DNA of 6,263 bases from DAOTTX01 sp034437515 (lineage in GTDB: Bacteria > Chloroflexota > Anaerolineae > Aggregatilineales > Phototrophicaceae), in the NCBI GenBank assembly GCA_034437515.1, contig DAOTTX010000078.1, forward strand, positions 1-6,263. The letters run 5' to 3'. A model generated the notes under the pieces. It was not told where the DNA came from and searched no databases. It saw only the letters and a list, made by a program, of their open reading frames with translations. The stretch's first letter is position 1, and every line of letters starts with the position of its first letter. Below, piece by piece: positions 1 to 5,628 of the stretch. The translations under genes were made by a program, and so were the position numbers.

Positions 1-1
1 T

Positions 2-406
2 TGGCGCGAGCAGATCACGGACGGCATCGCAGAACATAACCTGCCGGTGACCGTACTCAACCCGGTGACCACGCACGACGCCAGCGACAACGTCGGCGTG
101 GACGTCCTCGGCGCGGAAGACCAGAAATTCTGGAAAGACCACAAAGCCGCCAAAATCAACAGCGTGCGCATCAAAAACGGCATTGAAAAAGCCGATGTGG
201 TCGTCGTCAAATTTGGCGAGCAATATCGCCAGTGGAACGCGGCCTTTGAAGCCGGTTACGCCAGCGCCAAAGGCAAGCACCTCATCACCATCCACCCGCC
301 GGAATTCACCCACGCGCTGAAAGAGGTCGATGCGTCCGCCATCGCCACCGCCGAGGACGCCGCCCAGGTCGTTGAAATCCTCAAGTATTTGACAACTATG
401 CCCTAG
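2..406 (+). CDS. ytoQ: YtoQ-family protein (nucleoside 2-deoxyribosyltransferase-like), 5' partial
   Basis: The reading frame is open from base 2 to the TAG at 404-406, giving 134 visible residues. The family is usually about 145-150 residues, so roughly the first 10-15 are off the left edge. A GTG at 47 is in frame, but the codons before it encode WREQITDGIAEHNLPV, which fits the family's N-terminal region, so the real start lies outside the window. Other family-like stretches are HDASDNVG near visible residues 25-32, FGEQYRQWNAAFEAGYA at about 72-88 and GKHLITIHPP just after. The fold is that of nucleoside 2-deoxyribosyltransferases. Glu83, in EAGYA, sits where those enzymes carry their nucleophilic glutamate; this is inferred by motif position. 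YtoQ proteins have no established substrate as far as I know. No signal peptide or membrane segment is visible. The gene converges on the flavin-binding protein gene at 510-1094. Family call is firm, function open. Confidence 0.85.
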   Translation, partial: WREQITDGIAEHNLPVTVLNPVTTHDASDNVGVDVLGAEDQKFWKDHKAAKINSVRIKNGIEKADVVVVKFGEQYRQWNAAFEAGYASAKGKHLITIHPPEFTHALKEVDASAIATAEDAAQVVEILKYLTTMP

Positions 407-423
407 CCCGCATGGACGGGCAT
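398..423. terminator. Short hairpin at the 3' end of the ytoQ-family gene
   Basis: Two overlapping stems can form here. One pairs ATGCCC (398-403) with GGGCAT (418-423); the other pairs GCCCG (406-410) with CGGGC (417-421) around a 6-base loop. They include the TAG stop at 404-406. No run of T follows on the plus strand, so this is not a canonical intrinsic terminator. It could aid termination or protect the mRNA 3' end. Confidence 0.25.
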
Positions 424-427
424 CCTA

Positions 428-475
428 TCCTCACCCCTTCCAAACTTATCCGAGCGCAACGAGTAGGGGTGAGGA
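428..475. repeat. 11-bp inverted repeat in the convergent spacer
   Basis: TCCTCACCCCT at 428-438 is the exact reverse complement of AGGGGTGAGGA at 465-475, with a 26-base spacer. It lies between the convergent ends of the ytoQ-family gene (406) and the flavin-binding protein gene (510). As RNA it would form a strong stem read from either strand. Neither side has a T-run. It may be a bidirectional transcription stop or one copy of a dispersed intergenic palindrome. The arms are seen directly; the role is inferred. Confidence 0.5.
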
Positions 476-509
476 CATCAGAAAATTATCAAACCACCAC
501 ATCACACGG

Positions 510-1094
510 TTATCGCTTCCGCACCGACTCCAACACCGATGTTTCCTCGTACCAGAACGCGCCGGGGAAGTCATCAGCGACCTCTTTCTTCTTCGCACTC
601 CACGAGTCGATGGCGATGCGAAAGACGGCGGTACGTTTGACCTCGTCGGGTACGGGTGGACGGTAATCCGTGCCGGCTTGCAGATGCGGTGCGTATTTAT
701 CCAACAGAACTTGCAGCGCCTGGGTCGCCTCGGCCTCATCTTCGACCCGATGCGCCGCACCAAACACCGTCACCCCGGCGTATTCCACGCTGAACTCTAA
801 CGCTTCCTCGGCGGGGAGCAGGCGTCCCATTTCCATAACGCTGAAACACACCCGCTGATCCAGATCAACGTTGGCCTGTGTGCGCCCGACCCGCGCCGTG
901 TGCGTGTAAATACAGTGTGTGGCCTCATCATAGACGAACAAATTAGTATTGATGTATGGCTGCCCCGTGTGGACGGTCGCCAGTGTGCCGACGGCGGCGT
1001 GCTGCAAGAACGTTTTGATCCACGCCTCGTCAGTGACGGCGCGGTCGTTACGGCGGACGGTGTTAGGCGGCTGGTTGACGTAATCTTTCGGCAT
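510..1094 (-). CDS. Pyridoxamine 5'-phosphate oxidase-family (FMN-binding split barrel) protein
   Basis: The gene encodes 194 residues, from ATG at 1094 to TAA at 510-512. It resembles the small flavin-nucleotide-binding branch of the pyridoxamine-phosphate-oxidase-like split barrels (nitroimidazole-resistance/Pyridox_ox_2 type) rather than true PdxH. The supporting pattern, in order, is a helical start with TDEAWIKTFLQHAAVGTLAT at 21-40, then strands with GQPYINTNLFVYDE at 44-57, a CIYTHTARVGRTQANV segment at 61-76, a VCFSVMEMGRLLP stretch at 82-94, and FSVEYAGVTVFGAAHRV at 101-117. Such proteins typically bind FMN or a related flavin and act as cytosolic dimers; the substrate here is unknown. 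The start is supported by a close GGGAGG ribosome site. The gene follows uvrC on the same strand after 85 bases, so co-transcription is plausible. No signal peptide or membrane helix is seen. Family confident, reaction not assigned. Confidence 0.85.
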   Translation of the reverse strand: MPKDYVNQPPNTVRRNDRAVTDEAWIKTFLQHAAVGTLATVHTGQPYINTNLFVYDEATHCIYTHTARVGRTQANVDLDQRVCFSVMEMGRLLPAEEALEFSVEYAGVTVFGAAHRVEDEAEATQALQVLLDKYAPHLQAGTDYRPPVPDEVKRTAVFRIAIDSWSAKKKEVADDFPGAFWYEETSVLESVRKR

Positions 1095-1099
1095 AGGTT

Positions 1100-1105
1100 C
1101 CTCCC
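1100..1105 (-). promoter_or_regulatory. Strong ribosome binding site of the flavin-binding protein gene
   Basis: Read on the minus strand the sequence is GGGAGG followed by AACCT and then the ATG at 1094, a 5-base spacing. This is the clearest Shine-Dalgarno site in the minus-strand block and fixes the start of the 194-residue protein. It suggests the gene has its own efficient translation start even if transcribed with uvrC. Confidence 0.7.
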
Positions 1106-1131
1106 TTGTTTCTCTTGTCTACCGTCATTCT

Positions 1132-1147
1132 GCGGCATTCTCGCCGC
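1132..1147. repeat. Small inverted repeat between uvrC and the flavin-binding protein gene
   Basis: GCGGC at 1132-1136 pairs with GCCGC at 1143-1147 across a 6-base loop, inside the 85-base gap after the uvrC stop. Read on the minus strand no T-run follows, so it is not a standard terminator. It could be a weak attenuator or mRNA processing hairpin, or just GC-rich chance pairing. Confidence 0.25.
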
Positions 1148-1179
1148 CGCCAATAGCACCACCGCTGACCAATTTCGCA

Positions 1180-3063
1180 CTACAGCAGCGACTTGATGGT
1201 GTGGGCGAGGTCGTCGTTGATGCCCTGCACGGCGGTCAGTTCCTCGATGCTGGCCTGCCGGATGGCGTCGATGGAGTTCTCGAACGCCTTGAGCAGGCGC
1301 TTACGTTTGGTCGGCCCGATGCCGGGGATGGTTTCCAGCTTGCTCGCCATGCCCAGCTTGCGGCGGCGGTTGCGGTGACTGGTGATAGCGAAGCGGTGCG
1401 CCTCATCCCGGATGCGCTGCACCAGATACAACCCCTGGCTCTGGCGCGGCAGGATGATTGACTGTTTGCGACCGGGCAAGAAGATTTCCTCAAATTGCTT
1501 GGCGAGCGAAGCCACCGGCACACGCGCCGTCAGGCCGAACTCCGCCAGTACCTCAATCGCGACGTTCAACTGTCCCTTACCGCCATCGACCAGCAGCAGA
1601 TCGGGCAGCAGACGCCACGTCTCGTCACGGTCGGGTTTACCGGGTGTGGAGGGCATGGGGTTCTCATTGGTGGTCACCCAGCGGTTGAAGCGCCGCGTCA
1701 GCGCCTCGCGCATGGATTGGTAGTCATCGCTGCCCTTGTGCTGCACACTGCGGATGTTAAAGCGGCGGTACTCGCTTTTGCGCGGCACCCCCTGCACGAA
1801 CATCACACGACTGGCGACGATGGCGGTGCCCTGCGTGGTGCTGATGTCGTAGCACTCGATGCGGTTGGGGATCGTCGGTAAGTCCAGGGCGGTTTGCAGT
1901 TCGGCGAGCGCGTCCTCCTGCTTGGTCGTATCCGCCGCCCACTGTGCTTTCATCATCTTCATGGCTTCGTTGGCGTTCTCCTGCGCCATCTTGACCAGAT
2001 TTTTCTTGTTGCCCCGCTGCGGCACGGTGATGCTGACTTTGCTGCTGCTGCGCTTATCACTGAGCCATCGCTGGATGATGCGGGCTTCCTCGATCTCGCT
2101 AGGGAGGATCAACTCACGCGGGACTTCCTCGGTTTCGCTGTAGAACTGCGTGATGAACTGGCTGATGAGTTCGTCGTCGCTCTCGTCCTCGGCGTTATCG
2201 AGCACTTTGCTATCACTGCCGATCAGCTTACCGTTGCGGATGAACATGATCTGCACCACCGCGTCGTGGTTCTCGCGGGAAAGCGCGATTACGTCATGGT
2301 CGCTCATCTTGGGGCTGACGGCCTTATGCCGCTGCGTGATGTAGTCGATGGCCTGCAACTGGTCACGGATGACCGCCGCCTGCTCGAAATCCAACGCTTC
2401 GGAGGCCGCTATCATCGCCATGTTGAGCCGTTCGACCACCGGCTCGGCTTTACCGCTGAGTACGTCCATAAGTTCGGCGATCATCGCCCGGTATTCTTCC
2501 TGATTCACCTTGCCGATGCAGGGCGCATTACACAGGCCAATGTCATAGAATAGGCAGGCGCGTTCGTCGTTGCCGTCGATGATGCGATCACAGGTCAGGT
2601 AGGGGAAAGCCTTACGCAATACACGCAGTGTGTTCTGTACCGCCCACATCGCCGCATAGGGGCCGAAGTACTTGCTACCGTCTTTCTTCAGTCGGCGGGT
2701 GGTTTCCACTTTGGGGAACGGATCCTGCCAGGTGATGCGGATATACGGATAGCGTTTATCGTCCTTGAGCATCACGTTGAAGCGCGGCTTGTGCTTCTTA
2801 ATCAACGTCTCTTCGAGGATGAGCGCCTGCACCTCGCTTTCCGCGACGATGAAGTCGATGTCATCGACGAGTGAGCGCATGCGTAGGGTCTTGGCGTCCT
2901 GCGGCCCAGAGTCGGTGAAGTAGCTACGCACGCGCTGCCGCAGTCGCTTCGCCTTGCCGATGTAGATGATGCGTCCCTGCCCGTCCTTCATCAGGTAGCA
3001 ACCCGATTTCAGCGGCAGATTTTTTAGAATGGTCTCGATATGATCGGGAGTCTGAAAGGCCAT
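1180..3063 (-). CDS. uvrC: UvrABC system protein C (excinuclease ABC subunit C)
   Basis: UvrC makes both incisions around a lesion recognised by UvrA/UvrB in nucleotide excision repair. I chose the ATG at 3063 (627 residues). A TTG at 3075 would add four residues, and neither has a clear ribosome site. The GIY-YIG nuclease occupies about 15-100: Tyr23, YIGKAK at 34-39, Arg44, Glu84 and Asn96 match the known active-site set. Cysteines 158, 170, 178 and 182 have the 12-8-4 spacing reported for the iron-sulphur site of E. coli UvrC. The UvrB-binding UVR motif is at about 207-242. The RNase H-like 3' nuclease spans about 400-560, with Asp406 (CYDIS), Asp493 (VDGGKGQ) and His556 (DEAHRFA), all present. 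Tandem helix-hairpin-helix motifs (IPGIGPTKRKRLL, then VQGINDDLAHTI) fill 574-627. Length and domain order are standard and nothing is broken. A linker of some 20 residues with several prolines sits before Asp493. Upstream on the same strand are the zinc-finger and ADP-ribosylhydrolase genes. Confidence 0.97.
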   Translation of the reverse strand: MAFQTPDHIETILKNLPLKSGCYLMKDGQGRIIYIGKAKRLRQRVRSYFTDSGPQDAKTLRMRSLVDDIDFIVAESEVQALILEETLIKKHKPRFNVMLKDDKRYPYIRITWQDPFPKVETTRRLKKDGSKYFGPYAAMWAVQNTLRVLRKAFPYLTCDRIIDGNDERACLFYDIGLCNAPCIGKVNQEEYRAMIAELMDVLSGKAEPVVERLNMAMIAASEALDFEQAAVIRDQLQAIDYITQRHKAVSPKMSDHDVIALSRENHDAVVQIMFIRNGKLIGSDSKVLDNAEDESDDELISQFITQFYSETEEVPRELILPSEIEEARIIQRWLSDKRSSSKVSITVPQRGNKKNLVKMAQENANEAMKMMKAQWAADTTKQEDALAELQTALDLPTIPNRIECYDISTTQGTAIVASRVMFVQGVPRKSEYRRFNIRSVQHKGSDDYQSMREALTRRFNRWVTTNENPMPSTPGKPDRDETWRLLPDLLLVDGGKGQLNVAIEVLAEFGLTARVPVASLAKQFEEIFLPGRKQSIILPRQSQGLYLVQRIRDEAHRFAITSHRNRRRKLGMASKLETIPGIGPTKRKRLLKAFENSIDAIRQASIEELTAVQGINDDLAHTIKSLL

Positions 3064-3140
3064 ATTTTCGTTCAAATAGCAACCGGATATTTGTTCTAAA
3101 TTTTACTGTGATTGACGCATGGTTGCGAGGGGAAAATCAT

Positions 3141-3158
3141 GGGACGCCGCCGCGCCCC
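3141..3158 (-). terminator. GC-rich hairpin after the zf-TFIIB gene
   Basis: Read on the minus strand, GGGGCG and CGTCCC can pair (one G-T wobble) around a CGGCGG loop just after the TAG at 3166. The bases that follow are ATGATTTT, a very poor T-tract. It may be a weak terminator or attenuator between the zinc-finger gene and uvrC. The structure is seen; termination is inferred. Confidence 0.25.
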
Positions 3159-3165
3159 GTTGTTG

Positions 3166-3468
3166 CTAAAAAATATCGAAGATCTCTTCGAGGAAGTCCT
3201 TCGCTTTGTGCTTCTTGCTCTTTTTACGATTATAGTAGCGGCTCCGGTCGCTATCCTCGTAGTGGGGTTCATCAAGACGATACTTGCTTTTCTTCTTGCT
3301 ACCCTTGTAGTGATGGTCACGGGATTCGGTATAGTGTGAGGCGCGCTCGATGATCTTATCGAGTTCACCACGATCCAACCACACCCCTCGACACGACGGG
3401 CAAAAGTCGATCTCAACACCCTGCCGGTCGGTGATAACCAGATCCACCGCGCATACGGGACATAACAT
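3166..3468 (-). CDS. zf-TFIIB domain protein (small zinc-ribbon protein)
   Basis: The gene encodes 100 residues, from ATG at 3468 to TAG at 3166. The N-terminus is a zf-TFIIB zinc ribbon: Cys3-x2-Cys6 and Cys23-x2-Cys26, the second pair within FCPSCRGVWLDRGELDKII, the family signature. The rest (about 44-90) is hydrophilic, rich in Lys, His, Tyr, Asp and Ser, and ends in an amphipathic tail DFLEEIFDIF. This layout (ribbon, charged/aromatic linker, short hydrophobic end) is usual for bacterial members. Their function is not established; zinc binding is inferred from the cysteines. The frame is open well upstream into the ADP-ribosylhydrolase gene, but that part is a shadow, and no in-frame ATG, GTG or TTG lies in the 55-base gap. 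AAGG about 13 bases before the ATG is only a weak ribosome site. A TATAAC box and a palindrome upstream hint at a promoter of its own. Confidence 0.85.
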   Translation of the reverse strand: MLCPVCAVDLVITDRQGVEIDFCPSCRGVWLDRGELDKIIERASHYTESRDHHYKGSKKKSKYRLDEPHYEDSDRSRYYNRKKSKKHKAKDFLEEIFDIF

Positions 3469-3504
3469 CTGTTGTTGATTTCCTTTTGAGTACTTGCTTT
3501 TATC

Positions 3505-3510
3505 GTTATA
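3505..3510 (-). promoter_or_regulatory. Possible -10 box for the zf-TFIIB gene
   Basis: The minus strand reads TATAAC, five of six matches to the sigma-70 -10 consensus, in an AT-rich patch between the ADP-ribosylhydrolase stop and the zf-TFIIB ATG (37 bases from the start codon). No good -35 hexamer lies at the usual distance; that position is occupied by the palindrome at 3513-3540. Confidence 0.3.
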
Positions 3511-3512
3511 TT

Positions 3513-3540
3513 TTACGCAATCATCATAAGTTTTGCGTAA
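3513..3540. promoter_or_regulatory. Operator-like palindrome upstream of the zf-TFIIB gene
   Basis: TTACGCAA at 3513-3520 is the perfect reverse complement of TTGCGTAA at 3533-3540. The half-site starts are 20 bases apart, about two helical turns, as expected for a dimeric regulator. It covers the last codons and the TGA of the ADP-ribosylhydrolase gene. On the minus strand it lies just upstream of a TATAAC -10-like box (3510-3505), roughly where a -35 element would be. No T-run follows either arm, so an operator is likelier than a terminator. Confidence 0.4.
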
Positions 3541-4468
3541 GCGCGGTATCGTCCTCACCGAGCGCCCATGTCGGCAGCGGTTCACGCCGCTTGACCCATT
3601 CCGCCGGGATGCCCGACCACCCCACCCGGCAAGCGACGATACCGCACACAATCGCACAGGTCGTATCCACATCCCCGCCGACGCTGGCGGTCTGCCAGAA
3701 CGCATTCTCGAAATCGTCCTGGTGCCGCCCTGCCGACCACACACAGAACGGCACCGTGTCCTGAGCGGAAACGCCCGATCCGTTGCCGAGCATAGCGGCG
3801 ACGTGTTGAATGTCCGTCGTCGGCTGGATAGATTGCGCACGGCGCAACTTGTTCTTGACCTCGCTATCGGGAACATGCGGCAACACCGCCTCGATGAGGT
3901 CGGCGATAGTCAGCGTCTCATGTCGGCAGACGACAGCCGCCGCCACCGCCGCCGCGATTGTCCCGGCGATGCCCTCGGTATGTGCATGGGTAATCTCTGC
4001 GGAGAGCGCGGCCTGTGCCGCCACCTGTGCCAGATCGTCAGCGAAGTATGCGCCCAACGGTGTGACGCGCATCGCGCCGCCGTTACCATACGAACCGCTC
4101 CCGGCAAACATATTCGGCGCGACCTCACGCCAGTCCGCACCCTCGCGTAGCTGGTTCACCAACCGCCGCGCCCCGGCTCCGTAACCGCGTGTGGCCTGGA
4201 AGTGGTCGGCAAAGCTCCGCGCCAGCACATCCTGGTCGATGCGCTCATGCAAGCGCAGGCACTCGTAGATCGAGAGCGCCATGTTGGTATCGTCGGTGTA
4301 GCGCCAGGGCGCGGACATCAAACGGCGTTCCGCGACGTAGGACGCCAGCATACGATGATTAAACTCGAAGAAGCCACCCAGCGCATCCCCGACGGAAAGT
4401 CCTTCGAGTGACAGCCGCGCCCGTTTGAGGCGTGCCTCGTGGTCTGATTCAAGCATTGCCTGTCCCAT
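3524..4468 (-). CDS. ADP-ribosylglycohydrolase (DraG/ARH-like) family protein
   Basis: The protein has 314 residues, ATG at 4468, TGA at 3524. Family members remove ADP-ribose from proteins, nucleic acids or small molecules using a two-metal site, usually magnesium or manganese. The expected motifs appear in order: LEGLSVGDALGG (21-32), YTDDTNMAL (57-65) with metal-ligand Asp59 and Asp60, a glycine-rich GNGGAMRVTPLGA (128-140), THAHTEGIAGTIAAAVA (160-176) and ASVGGDVDTTCAI (261-273) with Asp266 and Asp268. All key acidic residues are intact, so it should be active; the target is unknown. The protein looks soluble and all-helical, with normal length. The first ATG lacks a clear ribosome site. 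A second in-frame ATG four codons later (4456) has GGGA six bases before it and could be the true start. It heads a minus-strand series with the zf-TFIIB gene 55 bases on and uvrC beyond. It is divergent from proB. Confidence 0.92.
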   Translation of the reverse strand: MGQAMLESDHEARLKRARLSLEGLSVGDALGGFFEFNHRMLASYVAERRLMSAPWRYTDDTNMALSIYECLRLHERIDQDVLARSFADHFQATRGYGAGARRLVNQLREGADWREVAPNMFAGSGSYGNGGAMRVTPLGAYFADDLAQVAAQAALSAEITHAHTEGIAGTIAAAVAAAVVCRHETLTIADLIEAVLPHVPDSEVKNKLRRAQSIQPTTDIQHVAAMLGNGSGVSAQDTVPFCVWSAGRHQDDFENAFWQTASVGGDVDTTCAIVCGIVACRVGWSGIPAEWVKRREPLPTWALGEDDTALTQNL

Positions 4469-4486
4469 CTTCTAACGGTCTGGTTG

Positions 4487-4492
4487 TATAAT
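4487..4492 (+). promoter_or_regulatory. -10 box of the proB promoter
   Basis: A perfect TATAAT lies in the divergent spacer between the ADP-ribosylhydrolase gene and proB. Initiation about seven bases downstream would give a leader of some 30 bases before the proB ATG at 4531. No good -35 hexamer is visible at 16-18 bases upstream. On the opposite strand the same patch reads TGCTAAGATTATAC, which could serve the divergent gene, so the two promoters may overlap. Confidence 0.5.
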
Positions 4493-4530
4493 CTTAGCAG
4501 AATCGTCCGGTGATTGTACAAGAAATCTCT

Positions 4531-5628
4531 ATGCAGCGAATCGTCGTCAAACTCGGCACCAGCACCTTGACCAACGGCACCACCCATCTCGACCGGCAGC
4601 GCATGTTGGAGGTCGTACAGCAGATCGCCAAGTTGCACCAGAGCGGCACAGAGGTCGTCCTGGTCTCATCCGGGGCACAGGCCGCCGGACGTGAACGGCT
4701 TGGCTTCCCTGATTTTGGGCGATCCGTCCCCGCCAAGCAGATGCTCAGCGCGGTCGGGCAGGGACGGCTGATGCACATCTACGGTGAGTTCTTCGATATT
4801 TTCAACATCGGCGTGGGGCAGGTCTTGCTCACCCGTGACGACCTCAGCGACCGGGGCCGTTACCTCAACGCCCGTGATACGCTGCAAACGCTCATCGAAC
4901 ATCGCATCGTACCGGTGATTAACGAGAACGACACCGTTGCCACCAACGAGATCCGTGTGGGGGATAACGACAACCTCTCGGCGTTGGTCGCCAGTGTGCT
5001 AGAAGCCAATCTGCTGGTCATCCTCACCGACCAGCCCGGCCTGTTCACCGCTGACCCGCGCCATGATGAAAACGCCCGGCTCATCCGGCAGATTGAACGC
5101 ATCGATCATTCGACTTATGCCCTCGCGGGTGGGGTCGGTAGCAAACTTGGCACCGGCGGCATGGTGACCAAGATCGAAGCCGCGCAGACCGCCACCCGTA
5201 GCGGTGTGGTGACGGTGGTCGCCAGCGGTTCCGAGCCGGACGTGATCACGCGGGTCGTCGCCGGGGAGCCGGTCGGCACCCGTTTTGAGCCGACCGCTAC
5301 CCAATTGGAAAGCCGCAAACGCTGGTTGCTCACCGACCGCGTACAGGGTGTCATCCGCGTGGATGCAGGCGCGGCGCGGGTGCTGCGTGAAGGCGGCGCG
5401 AGTCTGCTACCGGTCGGCATCACCGCGACGGAAGGCGACTTTGAGCGTGGCGCGACCCTCACCGTACTTGATCCTGCCGGTGTCGAGATCGCACACGGAC
5501 TGAGTAATTACAACAGTACTGAACTCGATCAACTGTGTGGTGTGCGCGGTTCGCAGATCAATCAAGTGCTCGGTTATAGTTATGGTGATTACGTGATTCA
5601 TCGAAATAATATGGTGCTGCTAAAATGA
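4531..5628 (+). CDS. proB: Glutamate 5-kinase (gamma-glutamyl kinase), kinase plus PUA domains
   Basis: ProB phosphorylates glutamate with ATP to gamma-glutamyl 5-phosphate, the first and usually proline-inhibited step of proline synthesis, in the cytosol. The ATG at 4531 gives 365 residues starting MQRIVVKLGTSTLT, the normal family N-terminus; an in-frame GTG at 4510 would add seven unusual residues. The amino-acid-kinase domain (about 1-255) shows Lys7 in KLGTS, VSSGAQAAGRERLG (45-58), KQMLSAVGQGRLM, VINENDTVA (129-137) with Asp134, GDNDNLSA (144-151) with Asn146 and Asp147, ILTDQPGLFTADP (164-176) and GTGGMVTK (207-214) ending in Lys214. These match the E. coli catalytic set. A C-terminal PUA domain (about 260-360) ends IHRNNMVLL, so this is the long two-domain form. 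The next gene overlaps its stop; proA is not adjacent. A TATAAT box precedes it. Intact and confidently assigned. Confidence 0.97.
   Translation: MQRIVVKLGTSTLTNGTTHLDRQRMLEVVQQIAKLHQSGTEVVLVSSGAQAAGRERLGFPDFGRSVPAKQMLSAVGQGRLMHIYGEFFDIFNIGVGQVLLTRDDLSDRGRYLNARDTLQTLIEHRIVPVINENDTVATNEIRVGDNDNLSALVASVLEANLLVILTDQPGLFTADPRHDENARLIRQIERIDHSTYALAGGVGSKLGTGGMVTKIEAAQTATRSGVVTVVASGSEPDVITRVVAGEPVGTRFEPTATQLESRKRWLLTDRVQGVIRVDAGAARVLREGGASLLPVGITATEGDFERGATLTVLDPAGVEIAHGLSNYNSTELDQLCGVRGSQINQVLGYSYGDYVIHRNNMVLLK

Noticed and set aside
412..666. An 84-codon plus-strand frame after the ytoQ-family gene
   Set aside because: Most of it is antisense to the 3' end of the flavin-binding protein gene and the rest runs through the inverted repeats. 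It has no ribosome site and no recognisable domain.
900..1196. A 98-codon plus-strand frame opposite the flavin-binding protein start
   Set aside because: It is antisense to a supported gene and its ribosome site, with no family resemblance.
1894..2553. A 219-codon open frame on the plus strand inside uvrC
   Set aside because: It lies fully opposite the well-supported uvrC coding sequence, resembles no family I know and is typical of antisense frames in GC-rich genes.
3469..3876. Long N-terminal extension of the zf-TFIIB frame to a start at 3876
   Set aside because: The extension reads out of frame through the ADP-ribosylhydrolase gene and has no domain; family members begin just before the first CxxC, which the ATG at 3468 matches.
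3533..4150. A 205-codon plus-strand open frame opposite the ADP-ribosylglycohydrolase gene
   Set aside because: The opposite strand carries all motifs of a known family through this stretch. The plus frame is rich in Arg, His and Ala without recognisable domains, as expected of a shadow.
4510..4530. GTG at 4510 as the proB start
   Set aside because: The ATG at 4531 gives the normal glutamate 5-kinase N-terminus, and the seven extra residues are not typical of the family. There is no ribosome site in front of the GTG.
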